DNA of 64,000 nucleotides from Eubacterium sp. Lineage in GTDB: Bacteria; Bacillota; Clostridia; Oscillospirales; Acutalibacteraceae. Shown piece after piece: positions 47,920 to 56,749 of the stretch. The stretch is taken from positions 22,398 through 86,397 of the forward strand of contig JAFUEH010000011.1 in NCBI GenBank assembly GCA_017463985.1. Direction: 5' to 3'. The position numbers were made by a program, and so were the translations under genes. The notes beneath the pieces were generated by a model, which saw nothing but the letters and a program-made list of their open reading frames with translations, was not told the DNA's origin and made no database searches. Every line of letters begins with the position of its first letter. The first letter of the stretch is position 1.

Positions 47920-48993
47920 ATGGAACATCAACATGAACCGTTACACGCGCATGACGGCTGCGACTGCGGCCACGATCATGCGTCCGAGCAGGCGGCGCAC
48001 CGCCAAATGCACCATCACGCCGATGTGCACGAGGAGAACTGTCACTGCGGCTGCGGCGCGGATCACGGCGAAAGCTACGGTCACCATAAAAAGGCGCAGC
48101 GGACGAAAATCGTGCTCAGCGCGGTCTTTTTTGCCGCCGGCTGGGTGCTGTCGGAGCTGACGGCGCTGCCGGAGGTGCTGGCGCTGCTGTGTTATCTCGT
48201 TGCCTACGTGGCGGTCGGCTTTTCCGTCGTGCGCGAGGCGCTGGAGGATATTACCCACGGCAATCTTTTCGGAGAATGCTTTTTGATCAGTGTGGCGTCG
48301 CTCGGCGCGATCGTGATCGGTGATTACGGCGAGGACTGCGCGGTGATGCTGTTGTTTGCGATCGGGGAATATATTCAGGGCGCGGCGCTGTACCGCAGCC
48401 GCAGCGCGCTGAAGGCGCTGGCGCAGGAGCATGGCTTTTCCGTTCCGCACGCCAACAGTGATACGGAGCGCTTTATTTCAAAATTTGCCAAGATTTACAC
48501 GCCGATCATCTGTGCGCTGGCGCTGGTGATCGTGCTGGTGCCGCCGTTGCTGCTGGGCGGCGAATGGAAGGAATGGGTATACCGCGGCCTGTCGGCGCTA
48601 GTGATCGGCTGTCCCTGCGCGATCGTGATCTCCGTGCCGTTGGCATTTTCCTGCGCGATGAGCGCCTGTACGAAAAACGGTATTTTTGTACACTGCTCCG
48701 ATGCGCTGGAGCGGCTGCATAAAAGCAGGTCAGGCGAATTTGCCTATACGGACGAAATTATGATTCCCGACGGAGACGGCGCAAAGCTGCAATTCGCGAT
48801 GAATGCCGCCAAAAAAGCGGTGATTATCGCGCGTGAAAACGTGGTGTTTGCGCTGGCGGTCAAGCTGGTGATATTGGTGCTGGCTGTGTTTATGGATCGG
48901 GAGGTGCCGATCTGGCTGGCGGAATTCGGTGACATCGGCGTCGCGATACTGGCCATACTCAATTCGTTAAGAGCCGCGAGGATTAAAAAGTAA
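47920..48993 (+). CDS. P1B-type heavy-metal ATPase relic consisting of membrane helices only (A, P and N domains absent)
   Basis: 357 aa, about half the usual length (roughly 620-750). N-terminal His/Cys-rich arm (HDGCDCGHDH, CHCGCGADHG), then the helices of a ZntA/CadA transporter. The membrane metal site is intact: GCPCAIVISVPLAF (CPC at 231-233), Lys in ALAVKLVILVL (about 315) and Asp in EFGDIGVAILAIL (338). The actuator domain with TGE is missing (helix 2 EYIQGAALYRSRSALKAL runs at 170-180 into DTERFISKFAKIYTP), and so are DKTGT, the nucleotide domain and the GDGxND hinge (a jump at 265-280). The frame is open with no stop. It overlaps rsmE by one base. Confidence 0.85.
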   Translation: MEHQHEPLHAHDGCDCGHDHASEQAAHRQMHHHADVHEENCHCGCGADHGESYGHHKKAQRTKIVLSAVFFAAGWVLSELTALPEVLALLCYLVAYVAVGFSVVREALEDITHGNLFGECFLISVASLGAIVIGDYGEDCAVMLLFAIGEYIQGAALYRSRSALKALAQEHGFSVPHANSDTERFISKFAKIYTPIICALALVIVLVPPLLLGGEWKEWVYRGLSALVIGCPCAIVISVPLAFSCAMSACTKNGIFVHCSDALERLHKSRSGEFAYTDEIMIPDGDGAKLQFAMNAAKKAVIIARENVVFALAVKLVILVLAVFMDREVPIWLAEFGDIGVAILAILNSLRAARIKK

Positions 48994-49715
48994 TGCAAAA
49001 ACTATTTGTTAACGAAACACCGGACAGACAGCTGGTGCTGGACGGAGAGCAGGCGCGGCACATCGCCGGCTCCCTGCGCATGAAGGTGGGCGATATGCTG
49101 ACCGTAACGGACGGCAGCGGCAACGATTACGGCTGCCTGATTGAAGCGATCACAAAGGAGACGGTCACGCTGACGGTATGCTATCAGCAGGCGTCGGACA
49201 GCGAGCCCTCCTGCCGCGTCACCGTTTACCAGGGCGTACCGAAGGCGGCCAAGCTGGAAGAGATCATACAGAAATGCACGGAGCTGGGCGCAGCAAAGAT
49301 CGTACCGGTGCTGACGCGCCGCTGTGTGTCACGGCCGGACGAAAAGGGCGCGCAAAAGAAAAACGCGCGTTACCAAAAGATTGCGCTGGAGGCAGCGCAG
49401 CAGAGCGGACGGGGCGTTGTGCCTGAGATCGCGCCGCAGTGTACCTTGAAGCAGGCGCTGGCACAGGACGACAGTACGCTGCGACTGGTGTTTTACGAGG
49501 GCGGCGGCGAACCGCTGCGGGCGCTGATACCGCCAGAGGCGGAAAGCGTTTCGATTTATATCGGGCCGGAGGGCGGCTTTGACCGCGAGGAGGTTGACCT
49601 CTTGGTGCAAAGCGGCGCGCGTTGTGCGACGCTCGGTAAGCGGATTTTGCGTACCCAAACAGCGCCGGTCGCCGCGCTGACAGCCATCATGCTGCTGACC
49701 GGAAATTTAGAATAA
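48993..49715 (+). CDS. rsmE: 16S rRNA (uracil1498-N3)-methyltransferase
   Basis: 240 aa SPOUT methyltransferase that makes m3U1498. HIAGSLRMKVGDMLTVTDGSG in the N-terminal PUA-like part, and YIGPEGGFDREEVDLL and LGKRILRTQTAPVAAL in the C-terminal trefoil knot that binds SAM. ATG shares its A with the preceding stop. It probably has no functional link to the ATPase fragment. Confidence 0.95.
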   Translation: MQKLFVNETPDRQLVLDGEQARHIAGSLRMKVGDMLTVTDGSGNDYGCLIEAITKETVTLTVCYQQASDSEPSCRVTVYQGVPKAAKLEEIIQKCTELGAAKIVPVLTRRCVSRPDEKGAQKKNARYQKIALEAAQQSGRGVVPEIAPQCTLKQALAQDDSTLRLVFYEGGGEPLRALIPPEAESVSIYIGPEGGFDREEVDLLVQSGARCATLGKRILRTQTAPVAALTAIMLLTGNLE

Positions 49716-49723
49716 GCAACAAA

Positions 49724-49764
49724 AAAGAGGTTGACGCACGTTTTTACGCGTCAACCTCTTTCTC
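49724..49764. terminator. Bidirectional terminator
   Basis: AAAGAGGTTGACGC (49724-49737) pairs with GCGTCAACCTCTTT (49748-49761); A and T tracts flank both sides. It lies between convergent rsmE and the zinc-ribbon gene. Confidence 0.9.
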
Positions 49765-49849
49765 ATTATTGTTAACCTCAGATACGAAACCGCCTAAAAC
49801 CGAGTAAATAAGCGAATTTCGGCGTTTTCGTTCTTGCTTGGCGCAGCGA

Positions 49850-50401
49850 TTAGAAATAAGAATACGCCGCTGCGCTCATAATAAGAACCAGCACTGCGCT
49901 GAGAATGCTGATGCCGGTTAAAACCAAGCCGATAATCAAGCCGATCTTATTCAGCTTTTTCGCCTCCTGCGCCTGCTGCAGCAGCATCATATCGCCATAG
50001 GATTGCGCCAGCGTGATCGCCGCATTTGCCTTGGAAAGACCGATACCGCCGCAAATCCAGCAGGCCGGCAGAAAGACAAATATCATCACGATGGATACGA
50101 TCCCCAGCGTTTTTGCGGTGGAGACATCCTGATACGGGGACGCAACGGGCGTGGGCTGCACCGGCTGTGCATAACCGGTCGGCTGCGTGTAGGTGCCCTG
50201 TGGGGAATACGGATTTTGGTTGCCGTACTGACCCGACGGCTGCGAATAAGGATTTACCGGCGCAGCGGTGGGCGTCGGCTGCGGCGCACCGTTAGGAGCC
50301 GCCTCCGGCCGCGGTGACTGTGAGGCCATGACGCTGCCGCAGATCGGACAGGTTGCAGCGCCGTCCGGAACATTAGAGCCGCAGATATTACAAAATGCCA
50401 T
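49850..50401 (-). CDS. Zinc-ribbon and DUF4190-like membrane protein
   Basis: 183 aa. The N-terminal CNICGSNVPDGAATCPICGS is a double Cys knuckle, followed by a Pro/Gln/Tyr-rich linker (about 30-90). Two hydrophobic helices follow: TLGIVSIVMIFVFLPACWIC and IGLIIGLVLTGISILSAVLV. The layout is common in Firmicutes membrane proteins of unknown role (zinc-ribbon plus DUF4190-type helices). Confidence 0.7.
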   Translation of the reverse strand: MAFCNICGSNVPDGAATCPICGSVMASQSPRPEAAPNGAPQPTPTAAPVNPYSQPSGQYGNQNPYSPQGTYTQPTGYAQPVQPTPVASPYQDVSTAKTLGIVSIVMIFVFLPACWICGGIGLSKANAAITLAQSYGDMMLLQQAQEAKKLNKIGLIIGLVLTGISILSAVLVLIMSAAAYSYF

Positions 50402-50490
50402 AAAACATCATCCTTTACATATATTGTTTAACCATATTATAAGCGATTGGCGCCGAGTGTGTCAACACCTTTCGGAAAATACGCAGCGCA

Positions 50491-52644
50491 TTAGTGCGGT
50501 GCAAAGACGACCAGTTTATCTTTGCTGTCAATGCTGATCTCGCTGTTGTCACAGTCCGAAAACAGCACACATTCCTTGCCGTGCGGAATATAACCCAGCA
50601 CGATGGTTTTATTATTCTTCGGTGACGCTTCAAAAACAGAGCGCGTCAGCGAACGCGGCGTTACGGAAAGCGGGAAGGCCGTTCCCTCCTTAAATAACGC
50701 GCCGGCCACCTTGATATACAGCTCCTTGCTGGTGAAGGCGTCGCCGTCCGCTTCTAAATCGTAGGTGAGGATGTCCTTATAGAAGTCATAAATCGCGTCC
50801 TTTTCGCCCACCTGCGCGACCATCTTGCTGATATAGCGGTTGGAGATAATGACGTTGTCAACGCTGTAGCTCCTGGCAACATCGTAGTTTTTCGGATTGA
50901 GCAGCTCCACAATGACATCGATGCTTTCCACATTGAAGTCCGGATTTTGCTGTAAGCGCTCATTGATAATATCCTGTACATAAATCAGATAGGTCAGGGC
51001 GTTCGCGTCCAGCTCCTCTGCCGTGGCGTTGTCGTCGGACAGGATCAGAACGCTGGTGTCCTCCGGATGGGCGTCAATATAGGTGTTCAGCTTGTCCTGA
51101 ATCAAATCCTTGCCGTAAACGTCTGTTTCCACAAACGCGCCGATATACGGCCGGTCTGCGCCGTCCTTGGTGCGGTAGTAATTCACCTTTTCCAGGTGCT
51201 CGCGGTCGTCGATGATCAGGATATCCACCAGTCCCTCGCGGCAGCCGTTGTCCCATTCGGCAATGAACGCCTCAAAGCCCTCCAGAATGTCAATGCTCTT
51301 GGAGTTGTGTCCGAGGATCGCAATATGGCGCTTTTCAAAACGGTATTCGTCCGCCAGTTCCAGCTTTGTCAGGGGTGCTTCTTCGGCAGAAGCCGTGTTG
51401 ATGTCATCCGCCGTGCCGGCCACATAAAACAGCTCCGGCCCTTTTTTGCTTTCCATGACGGAGACCGGAATCGCACCCGTGTGCGTTTTCAGGAAATCCG
51501 AGAAAAAGCCCAGCTCGTCCGTTTCCTTAAACGGCGTGGAATAGAAGGCTGCGCCGCGGTTGGAGAACAGCTCGCTGTAAACCGTGTTCAGCTCCGGCAT
51601 GATCGAAAACTGCGAAAGGATCTGACCCAGTATTTTATTGACAGGGATCGGGACAATATTGCATTTGTCGCGCGTGCCGGGGTTGTTTTCAATACGGGTG
51701 ACCTTGTGGTTGATAATTTTATCGACCAGCGCGCCGGTCCAGTCGTCCTCCACCTCAACGACTACCTTCTGGTTGTCGGCGGATTCCTCCGAGGCAGTGA
51801 TCTGCGCCACCTGTACCAATGTCTTGACCGTGTGGATATTGCCCTTGTCGTTTTTCTCCTGCTTGACCTGCAGGTCATATTTACAAACGGAGGCGCTGTC
51901 GTCCTTGCCGAGCACGATTACGGTCTTGGCGCTGTGGATGGCAATATCGTGCAGCTGCTTGAGGGAATAGGTTTCGCCCTCTCTGACGATAATGGTCGGC
52001 ACCTTAAGCGACACCTGCGACTTCGCATAGCGAAAGCGTTGCGATTTATGCAGCTTGCCGTCCTTGATCAGGGCGGTGGCTTCCTTAAAGGCCTTGGCCC
52101 ATTCGCGCTCCTCGGTGTCAGCAATGCGGTTGTTGATCTCCCGTTGAATGGCTTCGCGGTTTTCATTGACCAGCACAACGACCTTTTCACGGCGATCGCT
52201 GTACATCAGGTCGTTAATGATCTCGGCGGCGCGGTTGTTCCAGTTAATGAAGACAATATGGTCCGACAGCCGCAGCCGGCGCGCGCCGGAATTGGCGGAG
52301 GTGATCAGGTCGGAAATAATATTGGTCAGGTAACCGATGACGGCGCCGGTGAAAATCAGGGTGCCGAGGATGATCACGACGATACAGAACACGGCCAGCG
52401 CCGCGTCGATCTGGCTCGATTCGTCCACAATGCTGGTGATACCGCCGGCGTCCAGGATCATGGTGAAAACATGGTAAACCGTGGTCCAGAAGCCCTGCTC
52501 CGGATGCATGGCAACAATGATAACGGCCGCACCAAATACCAAAATGATGTTGAGAATAAAAATGCCAAACAGCACGACACGGCCAGGATTTTTGGCAAAG
52601 GAAATACTGATGCGTTCGCTGATTTTTTCTTTAATGTCCTTCAT
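50491..52644 (-). CDS. CASTOR/POLLUX-like ion channel with RCK-type cytosolic domains
   Basis: 717 aa. Two membrane helices, VVLFGIFILNIILVFGAAVIIV (about 22-44) and LAVFCIVVIILGTLIFTGAVIGY (about 85-107), flank a pore-loop region with ILDAGGITS. The remaining 600 residues form two tandem Rossmann/RCK-like units, starting at LSDHIVFINWNNRAAEII and again at FEKRHIAILGHNSKSIDIL. This is the pattern of the CASTOR/POLLUX family, known best from plant nuclear-envelope channels and also found in bacteria. The ion is unknown. Its 5' end overlaps the previous gene by 14 bases. Confidence 0.8.
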   Translation of the reverse strand: MKDIKEKISERISISFAKNPGRVVLFGIFILNIILVFGAAVIIVAMHPEQGFWTTVYHVFTMILDAGGITSIVDESSQIDAALAVFCIVVIILGTLIFTGAVIGYLTNIISDLITSANSGARRLRLSDHIVFINWNNRAAEIINDLMYSDRREKVVVLVNENREAIQREINNRIADTEEREWAKAFKEATALIKDGKLHKSQRFRYAKSQVSLKVPTIIVREGETYSLKQLHDIAIHSAKTVIVLGKDDSASVCKYDLQVKQEKNDKGNIHTVKTLVQVAQITASEESADNQKVVVEVEDDWTGALVDKIINHKVTRIENNPGTRDKCNIVPIPVNKILGQILSQFSIMPELNTVYSELFSNRGAAFYSTPFKETDELGFFSDFLKTHTGAIPVSVMESKKGPELFYVAGTADDINTASAEEAPLTKLELADEYRFEKRHIAILGHNSKSIDILEGFEAFIAEWDNGCREGLVDILIIDDREHLEKVNYYRTKDGADRPYIGAFVETDVYGKDLIQDKLNTYIDAHPEDTSVLILSDDNATAEELDANALTYLIYVQDIINERLQQNPDFNVESIDVIVELLNPKNYDVARSYSVDNVIISNRYISKMVAQVGEKDAIYDFYKDILTYDLEADGDAFTSKELYIKVAGALFKEGTAFPLSVTPRSLTRSVFEASPKNNKTIVLGYIPHGKECVLFSDCDNSEISIDSKDKLVVFAPH

Positions 52645-53683
52645 GCGTTTCTCCTTTGGCGTCAGGCGCCTTTTTCTTGCTTTCTTCCTCCGCGCGCAGG
52701 CGGTCAGTTACCCGTTCACCGGACGGCTTTTTTCGCCGGCGGCGAGGGCGTGGGGTGAAGCTGTCTGACAGCCCATAAGCAGCGATCAGGATACCGCCGA
52801 CCAGCAGGGCGGCCACGCCGATAATCAGCAGGAGGATCGCGTCGTCCTGCATTTTCGCGGTGCTCACCGGAGGTACTGTACCGGCTTCGGCTGCGGTGCC
52901 GTCGCTTGCTGCACTGTCGCCGGCTGGTTCTGTCACAGCGTTTTCAAAATAGTTATCGCCCTGTGGGACGAATTTTGTGCTGGATTCCGTTGTAGCGGTT
53001 TTACCGGCGGACGACTTGGTCGTGGCGGCACGCTTCGTGGTCGAGGCCTTCGTGGTGGTCTCCTTGGCCGGCTTTGTTGTCTTTTCGGTTGTGGCTTTGG
53101 CGGCCGTTGTCTTTTCGGGCTTGGTGGTGACCGGACGGTCAACCGGAATATCGCGCAGCAGCGGTATGCTCCGGTTGGCATAAAAGGAAACGTCCGCGCG
53201 GTAGCTATCCGCTTTGCCAAGATAAGCGATGGCGCAGATAAATACACCGTGCGCCGCGCCGTCAAAATTGGTCTCTACCTGAAACAGGCGCGCCTCTGTG
53301 TCAGACAAATTATCGCACATTCCGTCCCTGTCGGCGGCGAAGGCGTACGTCTCGTTCCCGACGGTGACGGAAAAGACCAGCTTCGCGCTGTCCCGACTGT
53401 TCGCCAGCAGGTCGCCGGTCAGGGAGCAGTAGGTATATAGGCACATTTCGTCGTCCATGTAGTAGCCGAACAGGCCGGAAAGCGAGCGCCCGTTCGCGCT
53501 GGTATCCACCGATTCCCAGGTGACGTTGCTGTTATTGCGCCACTTTTCCTCCGTGAGGTAATCGCCGTTCAGCGCCTCCGCCTTCATGCTCGGTATGAGG
53601 CAGGTCGTCAGCACAAAAAATAAAAGCGCCGTGAATACGACAGCGCGGCGTCGGCAGCTGCCGCCGACCGTGGAAAAAAGCAT
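52631..53683 (-). CDS. Secreted protein anchored by a C-terminal membrane helix (unknown)
   Basis: 350 aa from ATG 53683 (AAGGAG nine bases upstream). N-terminal signal-like helix VVFTALLFFVLTTCLIPSMKA, an outside domain (about 40-170) of unknown fold, a Thr/Lys-rich linker (about 180-245, STTKRAATTKSSAGKTATTES), then one C-terminal helix (AILLLIIGVAALLVGGILIAAY) and a basic cytosolic tail. The gene overlaps the channel gene, suggesting co-expression. The layout is that of a surface-exposed protein with a flexible stalk. Confidence 0.75.
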   Translation of the reverse strand: MLFSTVGGSCRRRAVVFTALLFFVLTTCLIPSMKAEALNGDYLTEEKWRNNSNVTWESVDTSANGRSLSGLFGYYMDDEMCLYTYCSLTGDLLANSRDSAKLVFSVTVGNETYAFAADRDGMCDNLSDTEARLFQVETNFDGAAHGVFICAIAYLGKADSYRADVSFYANRSIPLLRDIPVDRPVTTKPEKTTAAKATTEKTTKPAKETTTKASTTKRAATTKSSAGKTATTESSTKFVPQGDNYFENAVTEPAGDSAASDGTAAEAGTVPPVSTAKMQDDAILLLIIGVAALLVGGILIAAYGLSDSFTPRPRRRRKKPSGERVTDRLRAEEESKKKAPDAKGETHEGH

Positions 53684-53848
53684 GGCCACTGCCTCCTTAA
53701 CAGAATCAATTCTATTTTATTTTACTCTATCCTTCGACAAATTTCAACAATAAAGCGAAAATATATAAAATTAATCCGGCAGGTTACCGTCTTTACAAAT
53801 TCGCTGAAAAAGTTTACAATAAAAATATCAAGGAGAGGAGAGGATCGC

Positions 53849-55198
53849 ATGAAAAACGAAAGCAAACTGACAAAAAAGCGTTCCGGCTTTAGTATGTGGG
53901 TGCTGGTGTGGGGGCTGGGACTCGCCGGACAGATTTGCTGGAACATGGAAAACTCCTGGTTCAACACCTTTGTGTATGCCAAGATCGGCAAGGATCCTTC
54001 TATTATTACCGGTATGCTGATCTGCTCTGCCGCGGCTACGACCTTTGCCACCTTCTTTTTCGGTACGTGGGCGGACCGGACGGGCAAGCGCCGTACCTTT
54101 ATCTCGTGGGGCTATATCCTGTGGGGTATTTTTACGATCACCTTCGGTCTGACCGAATTTATCAGCAAGGAGTATTACTTGCTGATCGCCGTCAGCGTGG
54201 TGCTGGCAGACACGGTCATGAGCTTTTTCGGCTCCATGGGTAACGACGCCGGCTTTAACACCTGGACGAACGATATTATGACCGACAAAAACCGCGGCCA
54301 GATCGGTGCAGCGCTGGCGACACAGCCGGTGCTCGGTACGATCCTCGGTACCGTGGTCGGCGGCCTGCTGGTTGGCGAAAGCGATAACTATATGCGTCTG
54401 TTCATCGTGATGGGAGTGTTTGTGATCGTGTTCGGCATTATCTCGATGCTGACGCTGAATAAAAATGACGACGTAACGCCGAACCGCCAGGGCAGCTTCT
54501 GGAAGCAGTTTGTGAGCGTGTTTAATTTCCGCCGCTTCTTTGAGCTGAAGGAGCTGGTGCTGGTGCACGTAGCGGTTGCCGTGTTTTTCATCGGCTTTAA
54601 CGTGTATTTTGCCTATATCGGCAATTATCTGATCTATTACCTTGGTTATACTGCGGATATGATGGGTATTATTGAGGCGGTGCCGCTGGTGCTGGCCATG
54701 CTGACGGCGATCCCGATCGGTATGCTGATCAACCGTAATAAGCACCCGTATATCTGCATTGCCGCCGTAATCATTAATATCATCGGGCTGTTTATCCTGT
54801 ATCCGATCAAAGCGGACAGCGTGGATCCGACGGCGATGTTTAACTGGCGTATATGGCTGGGCATTTTTGTTGTCGGCGTCGGCTATATCGGTATCCTGCA
54901 GACTACCAAGGTGTGGGCTAAGCAGCTGTATCCGCGCGACGCCAAGGGGCAGTTTGAGGGAATATGGATCCTGTTTTTCGTGCTGATCCCGATGATCGGC
55001 GGCTCGCTGATCGGCCAGGCGGTGGTAAAGACCGGCGGCGAAACCTTTGTCAATGCCGCCAGCGGCCAGACGGAATATGTACCGAACGGCAATATTTTCC
55101 TCTTTGGTGCTGCGATCATCCTGCTTACCCTGATACCGCTGGTGTTTACCGTTAAGCACCACAAGACCCGTGTTCGTCAGGAGACCGCCGAGGATTAA
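53849..55198 (+). CDS. MFS transporter, GPH (glycoside-pentoside-hexuronide)-like
   Basis: 449 aa, about 11-12 hydrophobic helices. FFFGTWADRTGKRRTFISWG carries the MFS loop motif (Gx3DRxGxR-type) between helices 2 and 3. VLVWGLGLAGQICWNMENSWFN and VLPT-like repeats suggest the sugar symporter (MelB/GPH) branch. GGAGAGGAGAGGATCGC ribosome site. The substrate is unknown; it is monocistronic between leftward genes. Confidence 0.8.
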   Translation: MKNESKLTKKRSGFSMWVLVWGLGLAGQICWNMENSWFNTFVYAKIGKDPSIITGMLICSAAATTFATFFFGTWADRTGKRRTFISWGYILWGIFTITFGLTEFISKEYYLLIAVSVVLADTVMSFFGSMGNDAGFNTWTNDIMTDKNRGQIGAALATQPVLGTILGTVVGGLLVGESDNYMRLFIVMGVFVIVFGIISMLTLNKNDDVTPNRQGSFWKQFVSVFNFRRFFELKELVLVHVAVAVFFIGFNVYFAYIGNYLIYYLGYTADMMGIIEAVPLVLAMLTAIPIGMLINRNKHPYICIAAVIINIIGLFILYPIKADSVDPTAMFNWRIWLGIFVVGVGYIGILQTTKVWAKQLYPRDAKGQFEGIWILFFVLIPMIGGSLIGQAVVKTGGETFVNAASGQTEYVPNGNIFLFGAAIILLTLIPLVFTVKHHKTRVRQETAED

Positions 55199-55224
55199 CA
55201 CACTAGCGACAAATAGATAAATAC

Positions 55225-55262
55225 AAACCCGCTGTGAACGTTCTGTTCACAGCGGGTTTATT
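55225..55262. terminator. Terminator after the MFS gene
   Basis: AAACCCGCTGTGAAC (55225-55239) pairs with GTTCACAGCGGGTTT (55245-55259). Confidence 0.88.
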
Positions 55263-55273
55263 GATTACTTGGT

Positions 55274-56008
55274 TCAGATACAAAAGCGGTGATTGCCGAT
55301 GACTTTGATCACCGTGCGCGACAGCATCCAGGCGTTGCTGGTTTTGGCCGGATTATAATAGTATAAAGCGCCGCCGCTCGGGTCCCAACCGTTCATGGCG
55401 TCTTGCGCCGCGCGCTTGGCCGAGGCGGCAACCGGCTGGTACCAGTTGGCGTCATACACACACGAAAATGCACCGCGCTGGTATACCACACCGCTGAGCG
55501 TGTCCGGGAACGACGGCGAGGCAATACGGTTCAGTATCACGGCGCCGACAGCGACCTGACCCTCGTAGCTTTCACCGCGCGCTTCCGCAGAGATCACCTT
55601 TGCCAGCAGTTCTACGTCCGCACTGCTGAAGCCGTTTGCGCCGCCCGTGCTGCCGCCGGTACTGTCGCCAAGCCCCAGGTACAGCAGCGTCTGCTTACCG
55701 GCGATGCCGTCCGCCGTGATACCGCAGCTACGCTGAAAGGCCAAAACGGCGTTGCGCGTCTGCGTGCCGTAAATGCCGTCCACCGTTCCCTTATAAAATC
55801 CAAGCGACTGCAGCTTTGTCTGAATGCTTTTGACCTCGCTGCCGGTTGAACCGAGGCGCGACAGCGCGTAGACGCTTTCTCCCTCATACAGCGAGGCATA
55901 AACGGCAGCCCCGCCGGCAGCCGCTGCCAGGATCACCAGTGCCATCAACAGCGCCAGCGCGTTGGTCACCGGTTGTCCGCCTTTTGCAGAACTTCGTTTT
56001 TCCTTCAT
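55274..56008 (-). CDS. sleB: Spore cortex-lytic / cell-wall hydrolase SleB
   Basis: About 244 aa. N-terminal helix ALALLMALVILAAAAGGAAVY (secretion), a peptidoglycan-binding domain (LGSTGSEVKSIQTKLQSLGF, RNAVLAFQRSCG) and a C-terminal hydrolase domain with the catalytic Glu in AKVISAEARGESYEG and NRIASPSFPDTLSGVVYQ. SleB lyses cortex peptidoglycan in germinating spores. ATG 56008 is preferred to GTG 56017. Its presence supports sporulation. Confidence 0.9.
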   Translation of the reverse strand: MKEKRSSAKGGQPVTNALALLMALVILAAAAGGAAVYASLYEGESVYALSRLGSTGSEVKSIQTKLQSLGFYKGTVDGIYGTQTRNAVLAFQRSCGITADGIAGKQTLLYLGLGDSTGGSTGGANGFSSADVELLAKVISAEARGESYEGQVAVGAVILNRIASPSFPDTLSGVVYQRGAFSCVYDANWYQPVAASAKRAAQDAMNGWDPSGGALYYYNPAKTSNAWMLSRTVIKVIGNHRFCI

Positions 56009-56046
56009 TGTTATCACCCGTCTTAGTGTTCGCCGTGTTAACAGAA

Positions 56047-56313
56047 TTATACAAGCATATTCATTAAAAACGTCAGCGCGATGCCGGCACCGATCCCCAG
56101 CAGGATAAATGCCGCGGTGGCCAGCCGCTGTCCGGCGGCAATACGGGCGCGCGGCGGCTTGCCTGCGGCCTGCGCCAGCTTTTCCGCCTCACCGCGCAGC
56201 GCTTTTTCGCTCAGCTGTTGTCCCTGTGGCCGTACAAAAAAGATAATTTTTTCAAAATACGGCGACTCCGTGTTCGTTACCTCTAAAATCTGCTTGTTAA
56301 CGCCCTTCAGCAT
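56047..56313 (-). CDS. Small membrane protein upstream of sleB
   Basis: 88 aa from ATG 56313 (TTAGGAG upstream). A soluble N-terminus (VNKQILEVTNTESPYFEKII) with a basic stretch is followed by one C-terminal helix, ATAAFILLGIGAGIALTFLM. It is 39 bases ahead of sleB; an auxiliary in the same unit is plausible. No family is recognised. A promoter-like TTGACA with a TATAAA-type box (19-bp spacing) lies just upstream on the minus strand. Confidence 0.65.
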   Translation of the reverse strand: MLKGVNKQILEVTNTESPYFEKIIFFVRPQGQQLSEKALRGEAEKLAQAAGKPPRARIAAGQRLATAAFILLGIGAGIALTFLMNMLV

Positions 56314-56319
56314 ACCAAC

Positions 56320-56700
56320 ATCTCCTAACAATTTATACAGTTAGTGTTTGATTTTTTGTCAAGTTCTATTCCAGTTTTTTCAAATTGTTTTTTGTGAAAA
56401 ATGAGCAAAAAGTTTTTCTTGACATCCGATCATGATAACGTTTTGTATTAAACCGGTCGACATTTAAAAAGGTGGAAAACCAGGTGGAAAACGTTTAAAA
56501 ACAGGGCTAAAACGGCGCAAAACCGTCCTTTTAAGAGGTTGAAAACGTCGAAATCCGCCCTCGACGTGCTGATTTTTCACGTTTTACACATAGTTTTCAA
56601 CGTTACACTTTTGTTATTTTTTTTGTGAATTTTGCTAATTTTTCCGTCCGCTTTGCCGCCGTTTGAATAATACAAAACGGATAGATCGCGTCCCGTAAAA
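56320..56700. other. Gene-free region with repeated GTGGAAAA-type motifs
   Basis: About 380 bases without a credible gene. GGTGGAAAAC occurs at 56471-56480 and 56483-56492, and related forms are GTTGAAAACG (about 56538), TTTTCAC (about 56575), TTTTCAACG (about 56595), TTGTGAAAAA (about 56391) and TTTTGTGAATT (about 56621). The motifs resemble those in the dnaA-dnaN gap. No open frame with a ribosome site was found. Confidence 0.45.
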
Positions 56701-56703
56701 CAA

Positions 56704-56735
56704 AAATGCTCCCCTTTACGGAGAGCATTGGAGCA
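56704..56735 (-). terminator. Terminator after the P-type-like gene
   Basis: AATGCTC and its GAGCATT partner form a hairpin (AATGCTCtCC-GTAAA-GGgGAGCATT on the minus strand, 56704-56729) followed by TTTTTG. Confidence 0.75.
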
Positions 56736-56749
56736 TCGTGTGATAGGTA

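Noticed and set aside
47920-48993. Frameshifted full-length P-type ATPase
   Set aside because: The missing domains are not found in any of the other frames or on either side; the neighbours are the intact ArsR gene and rsmE, so this is not a frameshift.
51067-52758. 563 aa open frame on the plus strand
   Set aside because: It is antisense to the channel gene, its product is rich in repeated VV/LL/DD stretches and no start signal is seen. The channel frame has clear family motifs.
53828-55201. 457 aa open frame on the minus strand
   Set aside because: It is antisense to the MFS transporter; its product is a His/Gln/Asp-rich string without domains, and the plus-strand gene has membrane helices and a good ribosome site.
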